A stretch of 63,983 nt of DNA from Pseudodesulfovibrio sp. (GTDB lineage Bacteria; Desulfobacterota; Desulfovibrionia; Desulfovibrionales; Desulfovibrionaceae): positions 1-63,983 of the forward strand of contig NZ_JAQUWN010000016.1 of the NCBI RefSeq assembly GCF_028692895.1, read 5' to 3'. Of the stretch, positions 33,657 to 40,231 are shown piece after piece. A program made the position numbers and the translations under genes. Each line of letters opens with the position of its first letter. Position 1 is the first letter of the stretch. The notes under the pieces were generated by a model, which was given only the letters and a program-made list of their open reading frames with translations, did not search any database and was not told where the DNA came from.

Positions 33657-33982
33657 GTGGCGTACGCTCGGAGAACCGCAAGCCGGAGCGTTTTCGGGGA
33701 GTGGCGGGGAGTCAAGGACCGCATCGCCGCCCTGCGCCGCCGGGCCGTGGAGCCGGTCATAAACGGCCAAGCCCTGAACGACAGCCACAATTTCAAGGGC
33801 ATCGAGTCCGTGCGCAAGCACGAGGACGGCGAGATGCCGATCCACGGCGACGCCGGTCTGCCGGGGCAGGTCTTCTTCGGCATCCTGGACAACGGGGCCC
33901 AGGCCATGGCGGAGCCATCCGCTTCATCTCGCACACCGGCCAAGGAGCCCGCTTCACCATCGCCCTCCCCGCAGACGGCTGA
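33657..33982 (+). pseudogene. Relic of a histidine kinase (internal deletion and frameshift)
   Basis: One frame gives GIESVRKHEDGEMPIHGDAG followed by VFFGILDNGAQAMA, which is the entry and N-box of a histidine kinase ATPase domain. From about 33905 another frame gives HGGAIRFISHTGQGARFTIA and ends LPADG-stop, which is the last strand of the same domain. The G1, F and G2 boxes that belong between them (about 60 residues) are missing, and no sensor or complete dimerisation region lies upstream. This is therefore a collapsed gene. It sits between a terminator and the promoter of the glycosyltransferase operon and has no start codon context worth naming. Confidence 0.7.
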
Positions 33983-34071
33983 AAAGCGGCGGTCCGCCGC
34001 GTTGCTGCGCGCGCGGCTGGCCCTCGCGTACGGGGGGTACGCTTCGGTCCCGATGCGCCGCGCCCGATCCT

Positions 34072-34099
34072 TTGCAATCCTGGCCCCTTCTGCTACAAC
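34072..34099 (+). promoter_or_regulatory. Candidate promoter of the glycosyltransferase operon
   Basis: TTGCAA, 16-base spacer, TACAAC, ending 34 bases before the first ATG. Confidence 0.4.
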
Positions 34100-34132
34100 G
34101 GGGCTGCCCGTTCACTCAACCAGGCTTCCGAC

Positions 34133-35260
34133 ATGAAAATTGCGGTCATCGGCGGCTTCGCGCCGTCCCTTCTCACCTTTCGCGGCCCGCTGCTCCGGCG
34201 GCTGGTCGGGCTGGGCCACGAGGTCCATGCCCTGGCGCCGGCCCACCTCCCGGACGTGTCGCCGCGCCTGGAGGCCATGGGCGTGGACTATTCCATGTAT
34301 CCCCTGGCCCGGCGGGGCATGAACCCCCTGGCCGACATCGGCACCCTGCTCCACCTCAAGCAGGTCCTGTTCCGCATCCGGCCGGACCTGATCCTCTCCT
34401 ACGGCTTCAAGCCCGTGGTCTACGGCTCCCTGGCCGCGCGCATGGCCTGGGTCGGGCAGAAAAAGCGCGTCTACGGGCTCGTCACCGGCCTGGGCTACGC
34501 CTTCACCCGCGACGCGGGCCTGAAGCGCCGCCTCCTCTTCGGCCTGGCCAAGGGGATGTACCGCGCGGGCCTCAAGTCCTGCGACGGCGTCATCTTCCAG
34601 AACCCGGACGACCGCGCCTTCTTCGAACAGCTCGGCGTGCTGCCCGTGAACGGCCGGACCACAGTGGTCCCCGGCTCGGGCGTGGACCTGGCGGAATTCG
34701 CCCCGGCCCCGCAGCCCGCCGCGCCGGTCTTCCTCTGCCTGGCCCGGCTGGTCCGCTCCAAGGGCGTGGCCCAGTTCGCCGAGGCCGCCGCGCGGCTCAA
34801 GGAAAGATATCCCGAGGCCTCCTTCCGCCTGGCCGGGCCCCCGGAGGAGGGCGGCGACGCCGTCACCCCGGCCGAGATCGCGGACTGGAAGGCGCGCGGG
34901 GCCCTGGAGGTCCTGGACGCCGTGGACGACGTCCGGCCGCTCATCGCCGCCGCCTCCGCCTACGTGCTGCCCAGCTATTACCGCGAGGGCGTGCCCCGCT
35001 CCATCCTGGAGGCCCTGGCCATGGGCCGGGCCGTGGTCACCACCGACGCGCCGGGCTGCCGCGAAACCGTGGTCCCGGGCGAGAACGGCTTCCTGGTCCC
35101 GCCCAAAGACGCGGACGCGCTGGCGACGGCCATGGAGCGGCTCATCGTCGAGCCCGGCCTGGCCCGGCGCATGGGCCAGGCCAGCCGCCGCATGGCCGAG
35201 GAAAAATTCGACGTGGACAAGGTCAACGACGCCATGCTGGCCTTCATGGGGCTGCAATGA
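34133..35260 (+). CDS. Glycosyltransferase family 4 (WbnK/PglA-like)
   Basis: The 375-residue protein is a GT-B glycosyltransferase. The N-terminal half has MKIAVIGGFAPSLLTFRGPL and the acceptor-side segment DLILSYGFKPVVYGSLAAR. The C-terminal half has the donor-site motif PSYYREGVPRSILEALAMG with GRAVVTTDAPGCRETV following, as in family GT4 enzymes that build surface glycans on undecaprenyl phosphate. The neighbouring sugar transferase, whose ATG overlaps this gene's stop, would provide the first lipid-linked sugar and this enzyme the second. The sugars cannot be predicted. Confidence 0.88.
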   Translation: MKIAVIGGFAPSLLTFRGPLLRRLVGLGHEVHALAPAHLPDVSPRLEAMGVDYSMYPLARRGMNPLADIGTLLHLKQVLFRIRPDLILSYGFKPVVYGSLAARMAWVGQKKRVYGLVTGLGYAFTRDAGLKRRLLFGLAKGMYRAGLKSCDGVIFQNPDDRAFFEQLGVLPVNGRTTVVPGSGVDLAEFAPAPQPAAPVFLCLARLVRSKGVAQFAEAAARLKERYPEASFRLAGPPEEGGDAVTPAEIADWKARGALEVLDAVDDVRPLIAAASAYVLPSYYREGVPRSILEALAMGRAVVTTDAPGCRETVVPGENGFLVPPKDADALATAMERLIVEPGLARRMGQASRRMAEEKFDVDKVNDAMLAFMGLQ

Positions 35261-35883
35261 AGCGGCTCCTGGACCTCCTCCTGGCCGGCGCGGCCCTGCT
35301 CCTGCTCTGGCCCGTGCTCCTGCTCGTCGCCCTGCTGGTGCGGATCAAGCTGGGCTCCCCGGTTCTCTTCCGCCAGACCCGGCCCGGCCTGGGCGGACGG
35401 CCCTTCCAGATCGTCAAGTTCCGGACCATGCGCGACGCCGCGGGCCCGGACGGCCGCCCCCTGCCCGACGCCGAGCGGCTGACCCGCTTCGGCCGCTTCC
35501 TGCGCGCCTCCTCCCTGGACGAGTTGCCCGAGCTCCTCAACGTGCTCAAGGGCGACATGTCCCTGGTGGGTCCGCGCCCGCTGCTCGTCCAGTACCTGGA
35601 GCGCTACTCCCCGCGCCAGGCCCGCCGCCACGAGGTCCGGCCCGGCATCACCGGCTGGGCCCAGGTCAACGGCCGCAACGCCATCACCTGGGAGGAAAAA
35701 TTCGAACTCGACGTCTGGTATGTGGAGCACCGATCGGTTATGCTCGACTTGAGAATCCTCTGGCTGACCATCGCCTCGGTCCTTCGACGCGAGGGCGTCA
35801 GCCAGCCCGGCCACGCCACCATGGAGGAATTCATGGGCAGTCAGGCGCGGCCCGAACGCGACAGCAAAGGAGGAACCCAGTGA
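35257..35883 (+). CDS. Bacterial sugar transferase (PglC/WcaJ-like phosphoglycosyl transferase)
   Basis: The 208-residue protein has one N-terminal re-entrant or membrane helix (residues about 6-30), then the catalytic domain with KFRTMRDAAGPDGRPLPDAE, the SSLDELPELLNVLKGDMSLV motif, and GPRPLL, PGITGWAQVNGRN and DVWYVEH. Monotopic phosphoglycosyl transferases move a sugar phosphate from a UDP-sugar to undecaprenyl phosphate and so start a surface glycan. The ATG overlaps the stop of the GT4 gene (ATGA). Its own stop overlaps the GTG start of the universal stress gene (GTGA). No other glycan genes follow, so this is a very short locus. Confidence 0.9.
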   Translation: MKRLLDLLLAGAALLLLWPVLLLVALLVRIKLGSPVLFRQTRPGLGGRPFQIVKFRTMRDAAGPDGRPLPDAERLTRFGRFLRASSLDELPELLNVLKGDMSLVGPRPLLVQYLERYSPRQARRHEVRPGITGWAQVNGRNAITWEEKFELDVWYVEHRSVMLDLRILWLTIASVLRREGVSQPGHATMEEFMGSQARPERDSKGGTQ

Positions 35884-36302
35884 ACGTCTCCCGCATCCTG
35901 CTTCCCGTGGACGGCTCCCGCCCGTCCGACGCGGCCACGGACATGGCCATCTCCATCGCCCAGGACGCCGGGGCCGCCGTGATCCTGCTGCACGTCCGCC
36001 GCCCCGTGCCCACCGGCCTGGGCGAGCCCAACGCGGGCCAGCTTCTGACCCTCCTCACCGACGGGGCCGAGGCCGTCATCATGCACTACCGGGGCCGCCT
36101 CCAGGCCGCCGGGGTGGACTTCACCGAGCTGGTGGTGGGCGGCGACGTGGGCGAGACCATCGTCACCGTGGCCGGGGCCGAAAAGTGCGAGCTCATCGTC
36201 ATGGGCTCCAAGGGCAAGTCCGACCTCGAAGGGCTCATCCTCGGCTCCGCCACCCACAAGGTCCTGCACGCCACCCCGCTGCCCGTGCTGGTGGTGAAAT
36301 AG
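35880..36302 (+). CDS. Universal stress protein, UspA family (ATP-binding type)
   Basis: The 140-residue protein is a single Usp domain. It has the start ILLPVDGSRPSDAATDMA and the ATP-binding motif G-2x-G-9x-G-S in MGSKGKSDLEGLILGS, then THKVLHATPLPVLVV. Proteins with this motif bind ATP and dimerise. The start codon is GTG, preceded by AAAGGAGGAA, and it overlaps the TGA of the sugar transferase gene, so translation is coupled. The link between a stress protein and two glycan enzymes is odd and might be only historical. Confidence 0.9.
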   Translation: MNVSRILLPVDGSRPSDAATDMAISIAQDAGAAVILLHVRRPVPTGLGEPNAGQLLTLLTDGAEAVIMHYRGRLQAAGVDFTELVVGGDVGETIVTVAGAEKCELIVMGSKGKSDLEGLILGSATHKVLHATPLPVLVVK

Positions 36303-36553
36303 GACGGCTACAGCGGCGCGGGCGCGAAGGGCGGCTGCGCCGGTTCCGGGTCCCGGCTTGACGCCTTTCGCCCCGAGTTTTCCCCTTTCCGTCACAAAAG
36401 GCCGGACATTTCTGTTGATCCCGGCCCGGTCGAACGGGTAACACGAAGGCATATCGACGCCAGCAAAAGGCGACCACGCCTGTTTTTGGCCGCGGCCCCG
36501 CCCCGGCGGCGCGCGCGGCCCCGTGCTCACCACATCCAAACCGGAGGAAACCT

Positions 36554-37897
36554 ATGAGCATTCCCGTTTTCAACTGCAAGAACGCCGACGATGTGATGAA
36601 GGCGGTCAAGGACTATGACGTCAGCTTCATCCAGTACTGGTTCGTGGACATCCTGGGCACCCTGAAAAGCTTCCAGATCACCCCCAACGAGCTGGAGGCG
36701 TCCTTCGAGGAGGGCATGGGCTTCGACGGCTCCTCCATCCTCGGCTTCTGCCGCATCGACGAGTCCGACATGGTGGCCATGCCCGACCCGACCACCTTCC
36801 AGATCTGCTCCTGGCGGCCCATGGACCGGCCCGTGGCGCGCATGTTCTGCGACGTGGTCAACCCGGACGGCACGCCCTTCGAGGCCGACTCCCGCTACGT
36901 GCTGAAGAAGGTCCTGGCCCAGGCCGCCGAGAAGGGCTTCACCTTCTACGTCGGCCCCGAGCTGGAGTTCTTCCTCTTCGCCGACGACCAGGACACCGAG
37001 GTCCTCGACGCGGGCGGCTACTTCGACGCCCCGCCGCTCGACCTGGGCAACAACATCCGGCGCGACATCATCTTCGCCCTCACCGCCATGGGCATCCAGG
37101 TGGAATACTCCCACCACGAGGTGGCCCTGTCCCAGCACGAGTGCGACGTGCGCTACCTGGAAGGCATGCGGGTGGCCGACACGGCCATGACCTACCGCGT
37201 GGTGGTCAAGGAGACCGCGCGCAAGCACGGCTGCTACGCCACCTTCATGCCCAAGCCCATCTTCGGCCAAAACGGCTCCGGCATGCACGTCCACCAGTCG
37301 CTCTTCAAGAACGGCCGCAACGTCTTCTACGACGCCTCCGACGAGTACCACCTCTCGGCCGAGGGCAAGGCCTACATCGCGGGCATCCTGCGCCACGCGC
37401 CCGATTTCGCGGCCGTGACCAACCAGTGGGTCAACTCCTACAAGCGGCTGGTCCCCGGCTACGAGGCCCCGGTCTACATCGCCTGGGCCCGGCGCAACCG
37501 CTCCGCCCTGGTCCGCGTGCCCATGTACAAGCCCGGCAAGGAGGCCGCCACCCGCATGGAGCTGCGCTGCCCGGACCCGGCCGCCAACCCCTACCTCGCC
37601 TTCGCGGTCCAGCTCGCCTCGGGCCTCAAGGGCATGGAGGAGAACTACGTCCTGGCCGACCCGGTGGAGGAGGACATCTTCTCCATGAACGACCGCACCC
37701 TGAAGCGGAACAAGATCCGCTCCCTGCCCGGCTCGCTCTACGAGGCCACCCAGAACCTGCGCAAGTCCCGCTTCATGCGCGACGTCCTGGGCGAACACCT
37801 GCACACCGCCCTGGTCGAGAACAAGCTCGCCGAATGGGACGAGTACCGCACCCAGGTCACCGAGTACGAACTGGACAAGTACCTGCCCATCCTCTAA
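36554..37897 (+). CDS. glnA: Glutamine synthetase, type I-alpha
   Basis: The 447-residue protein makes glutamine from glutamate, ammonia and ATP. Signatures are the beta-grasp domain with MGFDGSSILGFCRIDESDM, the glutamate and metal ligands in VGPELEFFLF, the ATP site KPIFGQNGSGMHVHQSL and the flap/latch segment NRSALVRVP. It has the short I-alpha length, and the adenylylation loop Tyr of the I-beta type is absent (VLADPVEEDIFSMNDRTLKR occupies that region). The arginine in GFCRIDESDM is the residue used for glutamine feedback in I-alpha enzymes. GGAGG precedes the ATG. The 250-base upstream gap has no clear promoter. A strong terminator follows, and then a sigma-54-type promoter for a separate transcript. 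Confidence 0.96.
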   Translation: MSIPVFNCKNADDVMKAVKDYDVSFIQYWFVDILGTLKSFQITPNELEASFEEGMGFDGSSILGFCRIDESDMVAMPDPTTFQICSWRPMDRPVARMFCDVVNPDGTPFEADSRYVLKKVLAQAAEKGFTFYVGPELEFFLFADDQDTEVLDAGGYFDAPPLDLGNNIRRDIIFALTAMGIQVEYSHHEVALSQHECDVRYLEGMRVADTAMTYRVVVKETARKHGCYATFMPKPIFGQNGSGMHVHQSLFKNGRNVFYDASDEYHLSAEGKAYIAGILRHAPDFAAVTNQWVNSYKRLVPGYEAPVYIAWARRNRSALVRVPMYKPGKEAATRMELRCPDPAANPYLAFAVQLASGLKGMEENYVLADPVEEDIFSMNDRTLKRNKIRSLPGSLYEATQNLRKSRFMRDVLGEHLHTALVENKLAEWDEYRTQVTEYELDKYLPIL

Positions 37898-37932
37898 CCC
37901 GGCGCCCCGCAAGGGGTTCCCGAAGAACGACA

Positions 37933-37966
37933 GGGGCGGACGCCGACCGGCGTCCGCCCCTTTTTT
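37933..37966 (+). terminator. Intrinsic terminator of glnA
   Basis: Perfect 12-bp stem GGGGCGGACGCC / GGCGTCCGCCCC, loop GACC, six T. Confidence 0.92.
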
Positions 37967-38018
37967 CGCGTCACGCGCCCCCCGCGCAGCCCGACCCCGG
38001 GCCTGTGGCAGGGCCAGG

Positions 38019-38068
38019 TTGTGCAAGATTGTGCAGGAGACAAAGTGCAACTTTCACACTTTGCACAA
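38019..38068 (+). promoter_or_regulatory. Upstream activator repeats (TTGTGCAA / TTGCACAA) for the sigma-54 promoter
   Basis: TTGTGCAA at 38019, TTGTGCAG at 38029, and an inverted pair GTGCAA (38045-38050) / TTGCAC (38061-38066) separated by 10 bases. The last pair fits an activator dimer site centred about 70 bases upstream of the -24 element. The half-site is similar to the TGCAC half of NtrC sites, but the activator is not known. Confidence 0.55.
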
Positions 38069-38121
38069 CCGTTGCGCCAACAACAAATTTTTAACTCTTT
38101 GTAATTATTGATATAAATTTT

Positions 38122-38138
38122 TGGCACGCCTTGTGCTT
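38122..38138 (+). promoter_or_regulatory. Sigma-54 (RpoN) promoter
   Basis: TGGCACGCCTTGTGCTT matches TGGCACG-N4-TTGCW with one mismatch (GTGC for TTGC). The -24 GG and -12 GC have correct spacing. Upstream sequence is AT-rich (38085-38120), as is common for such promoters. Transcription should start near 38147. Confidence 0.75.
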
Positions 38139-38146
38139 AACGGGAG

Positions 38147-38459
38147 ACATGCACGATGCGGCAACCATCACTCTCATCATCCTGACCGTAGCGTTGTTGC
38201 GACGGTCCCTCCTTACCGATCCGGACGCCGACCAGGGCGTCCGGAGAGGGGGGGAGGAGTTCGATGGGGACAAATTCGGCTCCAAGGCGATCTGTCCGGT
38301 GACGGTGCGAACGGGTTCCCCCCAGCCCTTCCGCCGAAACAAGTCCCGGTAGGCGGCCTTAGCGCATATACCATACCTCCCTTGAAACGGCAGTTTCAAA
38401 CCTCAACCTCCTCACCTCATGGACCCCAAACCGAAAAAGGCCGCGAAAGCGGCCTTTTT
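38147..38459 (+). ncRNA. Candidate sigma-54-dependent structured small RNA (about 310 nt)
   Basis: Between the sigma-54 promoter and a strong terminator the sequence folds into several hairpins: TCCGGACGCC / GGCGTCCGGA (38220-38245, 6-base loop) flanked by CCCTCCTT and GGGGGGAGGAG that can also pair; TTGAAAC / GTTTCAA (38382-38399); and the terminator. Several GGA motifs are exposed around 38243-38260. A 67-codon frame begins at ATG 38149, but the predicted transcription start is at 38147, so it would be leaderless. Its later part (GVRRGGEEF...) looks random. A 12-codon frame at 38264 has an ideal AGGAG site. I favour a regulatory RNA, possibly with a tiny peptide. Confidence 0.5.
38434..38459. 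terminator. Bidirectional terminator between the small RNA and the bactofilin unit
   Basis: AAAAAGGCCGC / GCGGCCTTTTT with a GAAA loop. The symmetric A/T tails allow termination from both sides. Confidence 0.9.
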
Positions 38460-38488
38460 CACTGGGGTACCGGGCGGACCCGGCGAAA

Positions 38489-38650
38489 TTACTTCGCGCT
38501 CTTCTTCTCGGTCATCTCGCGGATGGTCGCGTCGCCCGGAGTCAGCGAACGGACGTGGCGCTGACGCATCAGCTCCACCACGCGCTTGTCCTCATGCGCA
38601 AAAACAGAGGTCTCCACGCCGCGATACTCGATTACCAGTTCGTACATCAT
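38489..38650 (-). CDS. Small 53-residue protein coupled to bactofilin
   Basis: A short frame on the minus strand reads MMYELVIEYRGVETSVF, AHEDKRVVELMRQRHVRS, then LTPGDATIREMTEKKSAK and stop. AAGAGGTG lies 6 bases before the double ATG, the codon use matches neighbours, and it begins 15 bases after the bactofilin stop and ends at the shared terminator, so it is very probably a real gene. The sequence predicts a small beta-hairpin followed by a charged helix and no membrane segment. I do not recognise the family. Its position suggests a bactofilin-associated function. Confidence 0.7.
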   Translation of the reverse strand: MMYELVIEYRGVETSVFAHEDKRVVELMRQRHVRSLTPGDATIREMTEKKSAK

Positions 38651-38665
38651 TACACCTCTTGCTGA

Positions 38666-39127
38666 TTATCCCAGATCGTCCGATCCGGTCCTGGCCACCG
38701 TGAGCGGGGTCGATCCCCCGCCCTGGCCCTTGGCGCCGAAGTCGGCGGAAACGACCTTGGGCCGGACCGTTTCGGCCGCCTTGGTCATGCTGATGGCGCC
38801 TTCCAGCACCGCGCCCTGCTCCACCACCAGCACCGGGGTGGAGAGGCTGCCTTCGAGCACCGACGTCTTTTCCAGCACCGTCCGTTCCTTCACGGTCACG
38901 TCGCCGCGAATGCGGCCGCAGGACGTCAGCCGTCCCACGTTGATCGTGCCCGTGACCGTGGCCTTGCGGCCCAGGATCAGGTCGCCTTCCGTGGAGATCT
39001 CCCCCTCGAACTGGCCGTCAATGCGGACCGCGCCGACGAAATCGAGCTTGCCCCGATACTCGGTTCCCACGCCAAGGAAGGCGTTTAATTCGGAATCATT
39101 GCTTTTTTTCTTGCTGAACATACCCAT
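38666..39127 (-). CDS. Bactofilin family cytoskeletal protein
   Basis: The 153-residue protein has the central right-handed beta-helix of bactofilins (about residues 25-115), with the family patterns YRGKLDFVGAVRIDGQFEGE, ISTEGDLILG, ATVTGTINVG and GDVTVKERTVLEKTSVLEGS. Short unstructured tails flank it; the N-terminus MGMFSKKKSNDSELNAFLG is the typical basic, membrane-targeting end. Bactofilins polymerise without nucleotide and organise cell-wall or envelope machinery. GAGG precedes the first ATG; a second ATG two codons later is also possible. The 53-residue gene follows in the same unit. Confidence 0.93.
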   Translation of the reverse strand: MGMFSKKKSNDSELNAFLGVGTEYRGKLDFVGAVRIDGQFEGEISTEGDLILGRKATVTGTINVGRLTSCGRIRGDVTVKERTVLEKTSVLEGSLSTPVLVVEQGAVLEGAISMTKAAETVRPKVVSADFGAKGQGGGSTPLTVARTGSDDLG

Positions 39128-39475
39128 TTTCGTGCCTCGCACAAGGTAAGAGGGTGACGGGGATTCCGTCGCCCGGCAACAGCCATATCGGAGCAGGCAG
39201 GCATCCCCTATACCCTCGCGCCGAACCGAACGCCACATTTTTTTCGCCGCGCCGGACCGCGAACCCGCGTCCGCCGGGCCCGGGCCCATTCCACCCGCTT
39301 GCCCGCGCCGATGCGATCCTCGACCGCGCAGTCGTTGGCCCAGCAGAAGGCGCGGGCCGCCCCGGTGCGCAGCGCCGGCATAGGCGAGCATGTCCATCAA
39401 CCGATTTTGCGCCTGCGCCCCCCCCGTGCAAGGCGGCCCCTTGACGGGCCGGGGCCGCGCTCCTACTGTCGGTCC
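39128..39475. other. Divergent intergenic region between bactofilin and the isomerase
   Basis: 348 bases with no convincing gene. It must hold the bactofilin promoter (not identified by eye) and the isomerase promoter at its right end. Fragments of translation in several frames are Arg/Gly/Ala-rich and show no motif. Confidence 0.5.
39441..39469 (+). promoter_or_regulatory. Candidate sigma-70 promoter giving a leaderless isomerase transcript
   Basis: TTGACG, 17-base spacer, TACTGT. The -10 box ends 7 bases before the ATG at 39476 and no Shine-Dalgarno is present, so the mRNA would start at or beside the ATG. Confidence 0.45.
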
Positions 39476-40147
39476 ATGAAACGAAGCGAAATCAACGCCC
39501 TCATCCGCGACGCCAAGGCCTTCTTCGACTCCTTCCAGTTCCGTCTGCCCCCCTGGGCCTTCTGGGGCCCGGAGGACTGGAAGGGCAAGGGCGGCGCCGA
39601 GGTGGTCCGCCACCAGCTCGGCTGGGACCTGACCGACTACGGCGCGGGCGACTTCGAACGCAAGGGGCTCATCCTCTTCACCCTGCGCAACGGAGACCTC
39701 GCCGATCCCGAGGCCAAGAAGTATGCGGAAAAGATCATGATCGTCCGCGAGAACCAGATCTGTCCCATGCACTTCCACTGGGCCAAGACCGAGGACATCA
39801 TCAACCGGGGCGGCGGCAACCTCGTGGTCGAGCTCTACGGCTCCACCCCGGACGAAGGCCTCTCCGACCAGCCCGTCACCGTGCTCGTGGACGGCCTGGC
39901 CCGCCAGGTCCAACCCGGCGGCACGGTGATCCTCGCCCCCGGCGAGTCCATCTTCCTGACCCGTGGCATGTACCACCGCTTCTACGGCGAACCCGGCAAG
40001 GGCAAGGTCCTGGTCGGAGAAGTCTCCGCCGTCAACGACGACAACGCCGACAACCGCTTCCACGAACCGCAGGCCCGCTTCCCCCACATCACCGAGGACG
40101 AACCGCCCCTCCACCTCCTCTGCACCGACTACCCGAAATTCGTGTAG
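39476..40147 (+). CDS. D-lyxose/D-mannose ketol-isomerase family cupin
   Basis: The 223-residue protein matches bacterial D-lyxose isomerases, metal-dependent cupins that interconvert D-lyxose with D-xylulose and D-mannose with D-fructose. The metal site is visible in CPMHFHWAKTEDIINRGGGN (two His and a Glu) and in RGMYHRFYG (third His). The start MKRSEINALIRDAKAFF is typical of the family. No sugar transporter or kinase lies nearby, so the physiological substrate is open. A GATGCCTCCGGCGGCC repeat begins 3 bases after the stop. Confidence 0.88.
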   Translation: MKRSEINALIRDAKAFFDSFQFRLPPWAFWGPEDWKGKGGAEVVRHQLGWDLTDYGAGDFERKGLILFTLRNGDLADPEAKKYAEKIMIVRENQICPMHFHWAKTEDIINRGGGNLVVELYGSTPDEGLSDQPVTVLVDGLARQVQPGGTVILAPGESIFLTRGMYHRFYGEPGKGKVLVGEVSAVNDDNADNRFHEPQARFPHITEDEPPLHLLCTDYPKFV

Positions 40148-40150
40148 ACG

Positions 40151-40166
40151 GATGCCTCCGGCGGCC
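40151..40166 (+). repeat. 3' repeat copy A (GATGCCTCCGGCGGCC)
   Basis: Short sense-oriented copy of the repeat, starting 3 bases after the isomerase stop. Only the core and a few following G are kept. Confidence 0.6.
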
Positions 40167-40231
40167 GGGGGGAAGTCCCTCGTGGCCGCACGGCATGCGG
40201 TGGCGGTGGGGGAGGATGAGGTTGGTTGGGG

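Noticed and set aside
33657-34136. A 159-codon frame that could be called a gene
   Set aside because: Its first part is a kinase N-box fragment and the rest is out of frame with the continuing homology, so it is a relic.
38149-38352. A 67-codon frame after the sigma-54 promoter
   Set aside because: The predicted transcript starts 2 bases before its ATG, and the second half of the peptide looks random. Kept only as an alternative to the small-RNA call.
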